Source: Candidatus Angelobacter sp. Gp1-AA117 (GTDB lineage: Bacteria > Acidobacteriota > Terriglobia > Terriglobales > Acidobacteriaceae). From it: a stretch of 44,949 nucleotides of DNA. The notes under the pieces were generated by a model that saw nothing but the letters and a program-made list of their open reading frames with translations, was not told where the DNA came from and did not search any database. Of this stretch, positions 32,364 through 40,367 are shown one piece after another. Each line of letters starts with the position of its first letter. Within the stretch, counting starts at the first letter, position 1. The stretch is from the NCBI GenBank assembly GCA_003223515.1, contig QHVI01000080.1, forward strand, positions 1-44,949, in the 5' to 3' direction. The translations under genes and the position numbers were made by a program.

Positions 32364-34606
32364 TCCGCTTTGCCCGGCTCCATGGCCTGCGCGCCCAGCA
32401 GCTCGCGGCGGAAATGATCGCGAATCCTGGTAAACAGGTGAATGCGCGCCGCCGGCCCGGAGATGCTGTGGGTCTTGCGCGGATAGAGCATGAGATCGAA
32501 TTGCTTTCCGGCATTGATGAAGCCGTTGATCATCTGCATGGTGTTCTGCATGTGCACGTTGTCGTCGCTGGTGCCATGCACCTCAAGCAGATGTCCCTGC
32601 AACTGGCCCGCAAAGTTGATGGGCGAACTCTTCTTATAGTTGGCATCGTTTTCCGGCACCAGCCCTCCGTAGCGTTCAGTGTAGATGCTGTCATAATCGC
32701 GCCAGTCAGTCACGGGCGCCACGGAAACCCCGGCTTTGAAACGGTCCGAGTGGGTCATGGCGAACAAGGTCATATAGCCGCCATAACTCCAGCCCCACCA
32801 GCCGAGGCGGGCGCCATCGAGCTGCGGATACTTCGCCAGTGCCTGATCCAATGCCGTGAGTTGGTCTTTGAGCTCCACCTCGCCAAAATTGTGCATCAGG
32901 ACAGCAGCGAACTTCTTGCCGCGCGCTCCCATGCCGCGATTGTCCACAACCAGCACGGCGATGCCGTCGCGCATAAGGATTTCATTGAACAACAGCGTCT
33001 GACCTCCCCACTGGTTGCGGACGCTTTGTCCACCCGGTCCGCCGTAGGGATTCATGAGCACGGGAAATTTTTTTCCAGGCTGATCCGGAGGCATATAGAG
33101 CAGCCCGTGGAGAAGTGTTCCATCCTCGGCCTTGAAGTCTACGAACTGTGGCGGCGTGAGCTTGTAGGCATCAATGCTCCTGGATTTCCAGAAGACATCG
33201 CAGTTGCCGCCCACCCGGCAGAAAGCCAGTTGCGGTGGAGTAAGCAGAGCCGAAAAATGATCTACATAAAACTTGTCATTCTCGGCAAAGTCGGCTTCAT
33301 GCGTGCCGGCCTGCGATTGACTCAGCACCTGGAAGTTGCTGCCATCCAGTTTCACGCTGCACAAGTGCCGCTGGCGGGCATCGCCGGCATTGGTCATCAC
33401 GTACAAGGTGCCTGAAGCCTGATCCACAGCCTGGGTGCTGAAGACCTCGAAGTCGCCTTTGGTGATCTGGCCACTCAACTGCGCATCGGCGCCTAGAGGA
33501 TTGTTTTTATCGAAGCTATAAAGATAAAGATGGATATGCCCATCGCGCCAGCTTGACCAGATAAAACGGTCGCCTGATTTAAGGATGCGGAAATTATCAT
33601 CCAGTTCCACCCAGGTGTCACTCTTTTCGCTCAGGACGCGCCGGGTCTTGCCGGTGTTTACGTCGGCAAAGTAGAGATCAAGCTGGTTCTGGGCGCGGTT
33701 CAGCACCATGGCCCAGATCACTCCTTCACGCACCCAGCCGAAGCGCGGAATATACATATCCTTTTCGCTGGTGAGGTTGATCCACCTGGGCGCGCCGCCG
33801 GTGGAATTCACCACACCCAGCCGTACCTCAGGATTCGGATCGCCAACTTTGGGATACTTCTCTGAGGACACGGTGGGATGCTGCGGGATGAAATCAGTAA
33901 TGGGATAAACCGGGACTTTCGCCTCATTCATCTGCAGAAAGACGATCTTGCCGGCATTGGGTGACCAGAAGTAGTTGCTGCGGACCGCGAGTTCTTCGGC
34001 GTAAACCCAGTCCACCTCGCCATCGAGAATATTCTCGTCTTTGTCATTGGTGAGCGCGGTAGCGGCTCCGGAACCAACGGGACGAACATACAGGTTGTGC
34101 GCGTGAACGTAAGCCATGCGCTTGCCATCAGGCGAGAACTTGGGATCGCCGGCAGCATCGTCGGCAGAGGTCAACGCGATATGAGAAGCGCTCTCCAGCG
34201 AGTAGAGCCAGAGCTGGCCATTGGTGTCGAAGAGAATATGTTTGGAATCAGGCGCCCAGTGATATGCGGCAACATGATAGCGGGCGCGGTTGTCCCGCTC
34301 GCGATCATCTTTAGTATTCGACTCGGGCGGTTTCATGGCCGCCAGCTTCTCTTGCGCCACCAGGACCGTCGGTTTGCCGGTGGTCACGTCAATGTAATAA
34401 AGCTGGGCGTTCTCTCCCTGCTCGTCATGGACGATGTAGGAAACCTTGGCGCCGTCAGGGCTCCATTTGATGGTGTCCGGCGCGCGCCCGGTAAGGCTGC
34501 CGCCTGCCCCGCCATAGATAGTTTTAACCGTGAGTTCCTGTTGTTGCCCAAAGCACGTTCCGGCAAGAACAAGTAAAAAGAGGACGATAAGTCGCTTCAC
34601 AAGCAT
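32360..34606 (-). CDS. S9 family dipeptidyl-peptidase IV-like serine peptidase
   Basis: 748 residues with a signal peptide (MLVKRLIVLFLLVLAGTCFG). The N-terminal beta-propeller (DPP IV type) includes the paired Glu204-Glu205 (WVYAEELAVRS) that holds the substrate N-terminus in DPP IV. The C-terminal alpha/beta hydrolase carries Ser607 (GWSYGGYM), an Asp near 682 (HGTSDDNVHM) and His713 (RKTHSISG). The oxyanion Tyr equivalent is in MNPYGGPGG. It cleaves X-Pro/X-Ala dipeptides from peptides in the periplasm or outside the cell. It is first in a two-gene operon with the MBL hydrolase. Confidence 0.92.
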   Translation of the reverse strand: MLVKRLIVLFLLVLAGTCFGQQQELTVKTIYGGAGGSLTGRAPDTIKWSPDGAKVSYIVHDEQGENAQLYYIDVTTGKPTVLVAQEKLAAMKPPESNTKDDRERDNRARYHVAAYHWAPDSKHILFDTNGQLWLYSLESASHIALTSADDAAGDPKFSPDGKRMAYVHAHNLYVRPVGSGAATALTNDKDENILDGEVDWVYAEELAVRSNYFWSPNAGKIVFLQMNEAKVPVYPITDFIPQHPTVSSEKYPKVGDPNPEVRLGVVNSTGGAPRWINLTSEKDMYIPRFGWVREGVIWAMVLNRAQNQLDLYFADVNTGKTRRVLSEKSDTWVELDDNFRILKSGDRFIWSSWRDGHIHLYLYSFDKNNPLGADAQLSGQITKGDFEVFSTQAVDQASGTLYVMTNAGDARQRHLCSVKLDGSNFQVLSQSQAGTHEADFAENDKFYVDHFSALLTPPQLAFCRVGGNCDVFWKSRSIDAYKLTPPQFVDFKAEDGTLLHGLLYMPPDQPGKKFPVLMNPYGGPGGQSVRNQWGGQTLLFNEILMRDGIAVLVVDNRGMGARGKKFAAVLMHNFGEVELKDQLTALDQALAKYPQLDGARLGWWGWSYGGYMTLFAMTHSDRFKAGVSVAPVTDWRDYDSIYTERYGGLVPENDANYKKSSPINFAGQLQGHLLEVHGTSDDNVHMQNTMQMINGFINAGKQFDLMLYPRKTHSISGPAARIHLFTRIRDHFRRELLGAQAMEPGKAE

Positions 34607-34677
34607 GCTCCGCGTTAGAAATGGGAACGAAGAGTGTACAACGGAGGAGGAGAAATTGGGTAATGCAGCATGGTCTT

Positions 34678-34992
34678 CTATGCTGCCTTCTCGGGACTCT
34701 TTAAGCGTATTTGTGCTCGCGCACCCAGTAAATGCGCATAGTAGAGCAACTTGGCAATACTGAGCAAAGACAGCTTTCCTCTCAGCAGTTCACTTACGCG
34801 GGGTTGAGGAACACCGAGAATCGCCTCCAATTGCCGGGGTGTAAAGCGCTTCTTTTTGATCAGCTTGAGAATATCCTGGTGCAGGTCAGCTTTGAGCTTA
34901 AGTTCTAACCTGCTTTGCTCATCAATGTTCAGCTCATCCAAAACGCTTCCGGTAGTGTGGTGCATTTGAGAATTATCTTTTTTGCTTTGCAT
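34678..34992 (-). CDS. HigA-like XRE antitoxin
   Basis: 104 residues from ATG 34992, chosen because the longer frame (to 35088) only repeats toxin-coding sequence. It shows an HTH of the XRE/HigA kind: DILKLIKKKRFTPRQLEAIL, GVPQPRVSELLRGKL (recognition helix) and LSIAKLLYYAHLLG. The N-terminal 30 residues are polar and may wrap the toxin. The start lies inside the toxin gene, a 20-base overlap, with toxin first and antitoxin second as in the HigBA order. It is expected to repress the operon by binding the palindrome at 35367-35399. Confidence 0.85.
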   Translation of the reverse strand: MQSKKDNSQMHHTTGSVLDELNIDEQSRLELKLKADLHQDILKLIKKKRFTPRQLEAILGVPQPRVSELLRGKLSLLSIAKLLYYAHLLGARAQIRLKSPEKAA

Positions 34993-35329
34993 GCTGTCCC
35001 TCTTCGCGCTGCTGCTCTTGTACGCGCTTAAGCCGCGCGCGTGCCGTTTCGATATCTCTCTGCTCAGTTTTGCCTGTCTGCTTTTCAAAGCAATGGAGAA
35101 CGTAAATGCGTTGTTTGATCTTTTTCAGATAAATAACGCGATACCAGGCCCGTTCGTCCTGCTCTCTTAGCTCATAGACGCCAGCGCCCAGCGCTCGCAT
35201 TGGTTTGCTGTCTCCGGGCATTTGGCCCAACTGAACTTGATAGAGTGCATACCCAAGGTTCTCCTGAATCTTTGCGGGAAATTCTCTAAGAACTCCTCTG
35301 GAATCGCCCACCCAAATGACTTCTGCCAA
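34973..35329 (-). CDS. HigB/Gp49-like (RelE superfamily) toxin
   Basis: 118 residues starting at TTG 35329. It matches the phage-derived Gp49-like / DUF891 group: VIWVGDSRGVLREFP, GYALYQVQLGQMPGDSKPM, YELREQDERAWYRVIYL and IYVLHCFEKQTGKT, the RelE-fold strands and basic patch thought to cut mRNA at the ribosome. The usual KK of HaFqKKtqkT reads EKQTGKT here. A Lys/Gln-rich tail follows (RVQEQQREEGQHAKQKR). It overlaps the antitoxin gene by 20 bases. No clear ribosome site precedes the TTG, and a GTG a few codons inside (WVGDSRG) is an alternative start. Confidence 0.85.
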   Translation of the reverse strand: MAEVIWVGDSRGVLREFPAKIQENLGYALYQVQLGQMPGDSKPMRALGAGVYELREQDERAWYRVIYLKKIKQRIYVLHCFEKQTGKTEQRDIETARARLKRVQEQQREEGQHAKQKR

Positions 35330-35366
35330 CTCAGGTTTCTCAGATATTAAGAGAATAGTTTGCCAC

Positions 35367-35399
35367 TATACAACAAATTTGTATACAAATCTTTGTATA
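35367..35399. promoter_or_regulatory. compound palindrome, candidate operator/promoter of the toxin-antitoxin operon
   Basis: A perfect 14-base palindrome ATTTGTATACAAAT (35377-35390) is flanked by TATACAA (35367-35373) and TTGTATA (35393-35399), which are inverted about nearly the same centre. It lies 38 bases before the toxin TTG start. Its AT-rich TATACA hexamers could also serve as the -10 region. Two-fold sites of this kind are typical of XRE antitoxin autoregulation. Confidence 0.6.
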
Positions 35400-35437
35400 G
35401 CCACCGGCATGCGCAATGTCTTCCTGGATACCGGGAT

Positions 35438-36556
35438 CTATGCTTCTTCGAGTTGCTTCTTCAGGCGCCGGGATTCGGCCAGCAGCCCCATGCTGTGCAT
35501 CAGGTTTTGCAGGGTCACAATGCCGACCAGCCGTTCCTCATCCACAACCGGAATCAGGGTCAATCCCCGGCCGGTGAGCTTACGGAAAGCGGAAGCCAGA
35601 GATTCGCTGCGCGAGGCGATCTCGAAGACCTTGCTCATGGCGCCCTGCACGTAGCTGTTGCCTTCGCGGCGCAGCCGGTCAACGATCGTCTGACGGTTGA
35701 TTACCCCTACCAGATCCAGTCCCCGAACCACCGGAAAATCGTCCTGAAGGCTATGGACAGCTTTATGCAGTGCGTCTTCGAGCGTGTCTGCCGGTGAAAG
35801 CGTGGAGAAATCAGTAAGCATGATGTCTTCCATGCGTACGGCTTCCACCACCGATTGAAACAGCACCGTCCGCTCTTCCATCTGTGCGGCCATGAACATA
35901 AAGAGTCCGAGCAGCATCAGCCAGGTCGACGAGACAGCCGCGCCGATCAGCATGAAGGCAGCGGCAAAGACGTGTCCAATACTGACCGCCCGGCGTGTCG
36001 CCTGCTGGATTTCAATTTTGCGCGCCAACCATGCACGCAGCACACGTCCGCCATCCAGCGGAAATGCCGGCAGCAGGTTGAAGGCAAACAGGAAGACATT
36101 GACCCAGAAGAAGCTGCGCGGGAGCGAACTGGCGCTGATGAGCGGCTTGCTCCACAGTGCCCCGTGCGGCAGCAGCCGTAGGAGCACGATTCCCGAGGCA
36201 GCCGCGAGTAAAAGGTTGACCAGCGGCCCGGCACCGGCAATCGAGACTTCACGGCCCGGATGCTTGATGCGTTCATTGAAATCATGCGGCTCTACGAAAG
36301 CCATTCCGCCAATCGGCAGCAGCATGATTCCACGCACCGGAACACCCATGCGAGCGCAGACCAGCAGATGCCCGCATTCGTGAAGAACCACAGAAATAAA
36401 GATGATGCCGACCAGTCCCAGTTCGCGCGCGAATGTCATATTGCCGGTCACGGCATACTGGTTTAATACCAGAAACAGGAGCAGAAAGAGAAAGCTCAAA
36501 TGAACGCGGAACTCCACGCCAAAGATTCTGCCCGCGAAAATAGATAAGGTCCTCAT
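35438..36556 (-). CDS. site-2 protease (M50 family) with C-terminal CBS pair
   Basis: 372 residues from ATG 36556 (an in-frame TTG at 36571 is possible). It is a membrane zinc protease: HECGH at about 59-63 (VVLHECGHLLVC) and the LD-x-G motif PAFPLDGGRVLRA (Asp ~168) provide the ligands, within about six hydrophobic segments. Residues ~240-360 form two CBS motifs (MEDIMLTDFSTLSP, DDFPVVRG, LTLIPVVDEERLVGIVTL), which likely sense adenine nucleotides. This is the SpoIVFB/Rip-type layout, cleaving membrane-anchored regulators. The substrate is unknown. It is divergent from rsmD and ends 38 bases before the toxin operator. Confidence 0.9.
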   Translation of the reverse strand: MRTLSIFAGRIFGVEFRVHLSFLFLLLFLVLNQYAVTGNMTFARELGLVGIIFISVVLHECGHLLVCARMGVPVRGIMLLPIGGMAFVEPHDFNERIKHPGREVSIAGAGPLVNLLLAAASGIVLLRLLPHGALWSKPLISASSLPRSFFWVNVFLFAFNLLPAFPLDGGRVLRAWLARKIEIQQATRRAVSIGHVFAAAFMLIGAAVSSTWLMLLGLFMFMAAQMEERTVLFQSVVEAVRMEDIMLTDFSTLSPADTLEDALHKAVHSLQDDFPVVRGLDLVGVINRQTIVDRLRREGNSYVQGAMSKVFEIASRSESLASAFRKLTGRGLTLIPVVDEERLVGIVTLQNLMHSMGLLAESRRLKKQLEEA

Positions 36557-36624
36557 GAGATCAGGAAACAAGTGAACTGATCTAATACAGTAAATTAGAT
36601 GAGGAAGAACTGGAAGCCGTAGCC

Positions 36625-37179
36625 ATGCGCGTGATTGCGGGCAAGTACAAAAGCCGGAAACTGATGGCTCCCGAAGGGATGGACACCCGCCCCACCTCCG
36701 ACCGGCTGCGCGAAACCCTCTTCAATGTTGTGGCTCCATCGGTCCCAGATTCCGTATGGCTTGATTTGTTTGCCGGGACTGGAGCCATCGGCATTGAGGC
36801 ATTGAGCCGCGGAGCGCGCAGCGTCTACTTTGTAGAATCTGCCAAACGCGCCGCCCGCACCATCCGCGAGAACCTGAAATCGCTTGGTATAGACGAAGGG
36901 TTCGAGGTGATCGAGCGGGAAGCGGCCACGGCGCTGCGCATGCTGGATTCGCAGGCAGTCTCGTGCAACTTCTGCTTTCTCGATCCTCCATACCGCAAAA
37001 TGGGCGATTACGAACAGGTGCTTGGATTCCTCTCACAATCGCGTCTGCTTGCCCCCGGCTGCCTGGTGATCGCCGAACATGACAAGCATTTCGATCCTGG
37101 TGAGAGCTTCGGCTCGCTGCAACGCCGCCGCAAGCTTCAGCAGGGCGATGCCGTGCTGAGTTTTTATGGCCATGATTAG
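36625..37179 (+). CDS. rsmD: 16S rRNA (guanine966-N2)-methyltransferase
   Basis: 184 residues, the family's normal length. It methylates 16S rRNA guanine 966 using SAM. RVIAGKYKSRKL at the start, TRPTSDRLRETLFNV, the SAM-binding DLFAGTGAIGIEALSRGA and the catalytic FLDPPYRKMGDY (N-P-P-Y-like DPPY) are all present. ATG 36625. It is divergent from the site-2 protease. In many bacteria rsmD neighbours coaD, which is not seen here. Confidence 0.93.
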   Translation: MRVIAGKYKSRKLMAPEGMDTRPTSDRLRETLFNVVAPSVPDSVWLDLFAGTGAIGIEALSRGARSVYFVESAKRAARTIRENLKSLGIDEGFEVIEREAATALRMLDSQAVSCNFCFLDPPYRKMGDYEQVLGFLSQSRLLAPGCLVIAEHDKHFDPGESFGSLQRRRKLQQGDAVLSFYGHD

Positions 37180-37282
37180 CAAGAATCGGCGTGTTGGGGA
37201 GCAGAGTTGCCGAATCGCCGCTATTCATGCAGTTTTCCACAGCTTGGTTTCAAAAAACCCGCATAAAATGCGGCGAAAATGC

Positions 37283-37310
37283 TTGCATCAGATCGCCGCT
37301 CATGTAATAT
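37283..37310 (+). promoter_or_regulatory. sigma-70-like promoter of the HU gene
   Basis: TTGCAT (37283-37288) and TAATAT (37305-37310) are spaced by 16 bases, with TG directly before the -10 box as in extended -10 promoters. The leader to ATG 37354 is about 36 bases long and contains AAGGAGGA. Confidence 0.6.
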
Positions 37311-37353
37311 ACAAAGCGAGTCGTACACAGGCTCAGATTTTCAAGGAGGAAAG

Positions 37354-37653
37354 ATGGCATCAGGCATGACAAAGACCCAGCTCGTGCGCACGATCGCCGA
37401 GAAGCACGGGATCAATAACAAGACCGCCGCAGCGTTTCTGGAGCACCTGGCGGAAATGGCAATTAAGGAAACCAAGAAGAACGGCGTGTTTGTTCTCCCC
37501 GGCTTGGGCCGCCTGGTAAAGGCGAACCGCAAGGCCCGCATGGGACGCAATCCTCAAACCGGTGAGGCAATCAAGATTCCTGCCAAGACCGTGGTGAAGT
37601 TCCGCGTTGCCAAGACGGCAAAAGACACCATTGCACCGGCTAAAGCCAAATAA
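37354..37653 (+). CDS. HU/IHF-family histone-like DNA-binding protein
   Basis: 99 residues. A strong AAGGAGGA site is three bases before ATG 37354 (counted from its last A). The frame is open upstream to 37279, but that part precedes the ribosome site. TKTQLVRTIAEKHGINNKTAAAFLEHL forms the dimer helices. The beta-arm holds GLGRLVKANRKARMGRNPQTGEAI, with the R-x-x-R-x-G-R-N-P-x-T-G-E hallmark. FRVAKTAKD ends the fold, followed by a short Ala/Pro/Lys tail. It bends and compacts DNA in the nucleoid. Its own promoter and terminator mark it as a single-gene unit. Confidence 0.93.
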   Translation: MASGMTKTQLVRTIAEKHGINNKTAAAFLEHLAEMAIKETKKNGVFVLPGLGRLVKANRKARMGRNPQTGEAIKIPAKTVVKFRVAKTAKDTIAPAKAK

Positions 37654-37670
37654 ATCCATTGGCCATTTAT

Positions 37671-37700
37671 AAGGGCCGGCCTTTGCGCCGGCCCTTTATT
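37671..37700 (+). terminator. intrinsic terminator of the HU gene
   Basis: AAGGGCCGGC/GCCGGCCCTT form a perfect 10-bp stem with loop CTTTGC (37681-37686), followed by TATT. It lies 18 bases after the stop codon. Confidence 0.85.
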
Positions 37701-37846
37701 GTCTTAGCCTGAATTTCGTCGTCTTCTTTTTGTAACCAAGCCCCTTTCAGGGCAATCCAATCCGGCTGAGAGTACCGTTCTTGCAGTGAATTCAGCTTAC
37801 GAGGGACCTGCTGTTCAGATTACAATGAAGTAGAAAGCAAATATTC

Positions 37847-38551
37847 ATGATCGCCGCATTTCTTGCCGGTTTAGCCTCATTTCTATCGCCCTGCGTGCTG
37901 CCCCTGGTGCCAGGATACATATCCCTGATTTCCGGGGCCAGCGTGGAGGAACTGAAACAGGGTGACAGCAAGCTGATGAAAACAGTTCTGCTGCACTCCA
38001 TCATGTTCGTCCTGGGCTTTACCCTTGTTTTTGTTACGCTGGGCGCAACCGCTTCCTGGCTTGGCCAGCTTGTCAATGATTACAAGAGATATCTCACCTG
38101 GGTCGCCGGGGGCGTCATCATCATCTTCGGCATTCACTTGATAGGTCTTTTCAAAATCAAGACGTTGTATACCGATAAGCGCCTTCACTCGCTGGGGAGC
38201 GGCAAGTCCCCTATTGGGGCTTTTCTGATCGGATTTGCTTTTGCTTTTGGCTGGACCCCATGCATCGGTCCCGTCCTGAGCGGCATTCTTGGGCTCGCAG
38301 CGATTGACGGCACTCTGGGTAAAGGCATTTTCTTGCTGTGGATCTACTCTCTTGGTCTGGCCATTCCATTCCTGCTGACCTCATTGCTATTGGATCGTTT
38401 TCTGGTTTTTTACAGCCGCTTTAAACGCCATTTTCATACGGTTGAAGTTGTGAGCGGAGTGTTGCTGATCGCTATTGGCGGACTCATACTTTCCGGCCAT
38501 TTCACCTGGCTATCCAGCAAATTGGGCTTCCTGAATCGCTTCGCTCTGTAG
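37847..38551 (+). CDS. ccdA: CcdA-type thiol-disulphide membrane transporter (DsbD beta domain)
   Basis: 234 residues, six hydrophobic segments. It passes electrons from cytoplasmic thioredoxin across the membrane. The redox cysteines are Cys16 (FLSPCVLPLVPGY) in TM1 and Cys139 (GWTPCIGPVLSG) in TM4, both in the conserved Pro-Cys context. The length fits stand-alone CcdA. A TlpA-like gene follows after 154 bases and a DsbD-alpha-like gene after that, so the set rebuilds DsbD from separate parts. Confidence 0.92.
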   Translation: MIAAFLAGLASFLSPCVLPLVPGYISLISGASVEELKQGDSKLMKTVLLHSIMFVLGFTLVFVTLGATASWLGQLVNDYKRYLTWVAGGVIIIFGIHLIGLFKIKTLYTDKRLHSLGSGKSPIGAFLIGFAFAFGWTPCIGPVLSGILGLAAIDGTLGKGIFLLWIYSLGLAIPFLLTSLLLDRFLVFYSRFKRHFHTVEVVSGVLLIAIGGLILSGHFTWLSSKLGFLNRFAL

Positions 38552-38705
38552 CTTTGAAGCTGCAGAGCACAGGATAATAAGAGTAGAGGCTTGGCCGCCT
38601 TCACGAGTTTTGAGACAAGGGTGAAAACGCTGCTGGAAGCGCTGAAGCAAAAAACACCCAGCCTCCGCATCGGCACATTAGAATATTCGGAGAGATTGAA
38701 CCGAT

Positions 38706-39299
38706 ATGAACCGTAACGTTGTTTTTGTACTGGCAGTCGTTCTTGGCATTACCGGCCTGCTGTTTGCCGGCAAGTTCCTCGCGCCTCATCGCACCCCCCC
38801 CGCGCAGGCAGGCAGCGGAAATGAGCGGCTGACCGCCGGCGACGTAAAAGGCTCCGTTGCGCCCGATTTTGAATTGAACCTTCTGCGCGGCAAGGGCAAG
38901 AAGATGAAGCTTTCTGACCTGCGCGGCAAAGGAGTTGTCCTGGACTTCTGGGCTACTTACTGCGAGCCCTGCAAGATTGAAATGCCCTGGTTCGTCGACC
39001 TTCAGAAGAAGTATGCCTCTCAGGGACTGCAAATCGTGGGCGTAGATATCGAAGACATCGATGAAAAGGATGTAGTGGAGTTCACCCACAAAATGGGTAT
39101 TAACTACCCTATTCTCCTCGGCACGGAGAAGGTGGCTGACCTTTACGGCGGCTTGAACGGTTTGCCCATGACCTTTTTTATCGACCGCTCAGGAAAGATC
39201 ATCGACCGCCACCTTGGACTCATGGGTGCGGATGTGATTGAAGAAAATATCCAGAAAGCCTTGCAGGGCGGAAGTTCCAGCGCGCCATCATCACAATAA
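38706..39299 (+). CDS. TlpA/ResA-like membrane-anchored thioredoxin
   Basis: 197 residues with an N-terminal signal anchor (VVFVLAVVLGITGLLFAGKFL). The thioredoxin fold follows from about residue 50 (SVAPDFELNLL...), with the redox pair Cys86-Glu-Pro-Cys89 (FWATYCEPCKIEMPW) and the cis-Pro strand GLPMTFFIDRSGKII. Such proteins take electrons from CcdA and reduce periplasmic targets such as apocytochrome c, here possibly the di-haem protein at 26934. Its TAA shares one base with the ATG of the next gene (TAATG), meaning tight coupling. Confidence 0.9.
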   Translation: MNRNVVFVLAVVLGITGLLFAGKFLAPHRTPPAQAGSGNERLTAGDVKGSVAPDFELNLLRGKGKKMKLSDLRGKGVVLDFWATYCEPCKIEMPWFVDLQKKYASQGLQIVGVDIEDIDEKDVVEFTHKMGINYPILLGTEKVADLYGGLNGLPMTFFIDRSGKIIDRHLGLMGADVIEENIQKALQGGSSSAPSSQ

Positions 39300-39829
39300 T
39301 GCAAAAAGCACTGTTCTCGATTGCCGCCATTGCAGTTCTGCTGTGCGCCGCCTCGGCGCAGCAGGAGAGCCTGCCCTCCAAAGGGCGATCATTTGTCACC
39401 TTTGAGCCCCTGGATACAGTCACGGTCATGGGCAAAAAACCCGCTCCGGTGGAGTTCACCTTCCATGTCCAGGAGGGTTATCACATCAATTCCAACCAGC
39501 CAGCCAACCCGGAGCTGATTTCCACGCAACTGCATTTCTCGCTGCCGGGCGATCTGGCCATCGGCAAAGTGCAGTATCCGGCCGGAACCCTCACAGCCTT
39601 TCCTTTTGATCCGACCCAGAAGCTGAGCGTCTATTCCGGCAACCTGGTCATCAAGGCGCTGGTGATGACGCCTTCCAACTCACCCGCAGGAACTCATACG
39701 GTTCACGGCGAACTCAGATATCAGGCTTGTGACAACAACGCGTGTTACCCACCCAAAAAGCTGCCCATTGAATTTAATGTAAAGATCACCAGGGGCAGCA
39801 CAACCCCTCACCGCAAGAGCAGCAAGTAA
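39299..39829 (+). CDS. stand-alone DsbD alpha (N-terminal) domain protein
   Basis: 176 residues with a signal peptide (MQKALFSIAAIAVLLCAASA). An immunoglobulin-like fold ends in YQACDNNACYPPKKLPIEF, where Cys144 and Cys149 match the redox pair of the DsbD N-terminal domain (YQGC...CYPP), with four residues between the cysteines. HVQEGYHINSNQP is the other family block. It probably receives electrons from the neighbouring TlpA-like protein or CcdA and hands them to periplasmic clients. It overlaps the upstream stop by one base. Confidence 0.88.
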   Translation: MQKALFSIAAIAVLLCAASAQQESLPSKGRSFVTFEPLDTVTVMGKKPAPVEFTFHVQEGYHINSNQPANPELISTQLHFSLPGDLAIGKVQYPAGTLTAFPFDPTQKLSVYSGNLVIKALVMTPSNSPAGTHTVHGELRYQACDNNACYPPKKLPIEFNVKITRGSTTPHRKSSK

Positions 39830-39852
39830 TCGCCAACCAGTTTTGCTGAGTG

Positions 39853-40314
39853 CTATTGATCCAATCCCAAAGTCTTTCCCGCATCGTGGGCGATGAAGAC
39901 GATGAAGAGCAGGATCAGGGGGATGTGATCGAGCTGGCGGCCAAGGTACATCCATGAGGCTGAGCCGGGTGGCAGTTTCCACGTGGCCAGGGTGAGGTTC
40001 AACAGGAAGAGTGCTCCGACTACAGAGAAGGTTTTCGTCCACCAACCCAGCACCATGGAGACCCCCACCAGAAGCTCAATCACGCCCACGGCATAGCCCA
40101 CGATGACTGGATGCTGCAGCGTTTTGTTTAGGACGGGTTTGTAGAAGTTCACCGAACTTTCCTGCTCATAGCTGTGTACATACTTCTCATAACCACCATG
40201 AGCAAAGTCACGGTGAAGCAGTTTGTACTGGGCAAACATGATAAAGAAGACGCCCACGGCAATGCGGGTGAGCGCCATCCACATGGACGATGAGCCGGTG
40301 TTGGAGAAGTTCAT
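39853..40314 (-). CDS. DoxX-family membrane protein
   Basis: 153 residues with four hydrophobic segments (LTRIAVGVFFIMFAQYKL, VIVGYAVGVIELLVGVSMVLG, FSVVGALFLLNLTLATW, IPLILLFIVFIAHDAG). The conserved R-x-x-x-G at the start and G-x-x-E-x-x-x-G in TM2 are DoxX hallmarks. DoxX proteins are linked to quinone-dependent thiosulphate oxidation or detoxification, but most are of unknown function. It converges on the DsbD-alpha gene, with 23 bases between their ends. Confidence 0.85.
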   Translation of the reverse strand: MNFSNTGSSSMWMALTRIAVGVFFIMFAQYKLLHRDFAHGGYEKYVHSYEQESSVNFYKPVLNKTLQHPVIVGYAVGVIELLVGVSMVLGWWTKTFSVVGALFLLNLTLATWKLPPGSASWMYLGRQLDHIPLILLFIVFIAHDAGKTLGLDQ

Positions 40315-40367
40315 AGTCGAGGACCTTCCGTTATCAACCGCAAAGGGCGCAACCGACGCGCAGGAAC

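Noticed and set aside
32414-33415. Forward open frame of 333 codons
   Set aside because: It is antisense to the S9 peptidase, whose motifs are complete.
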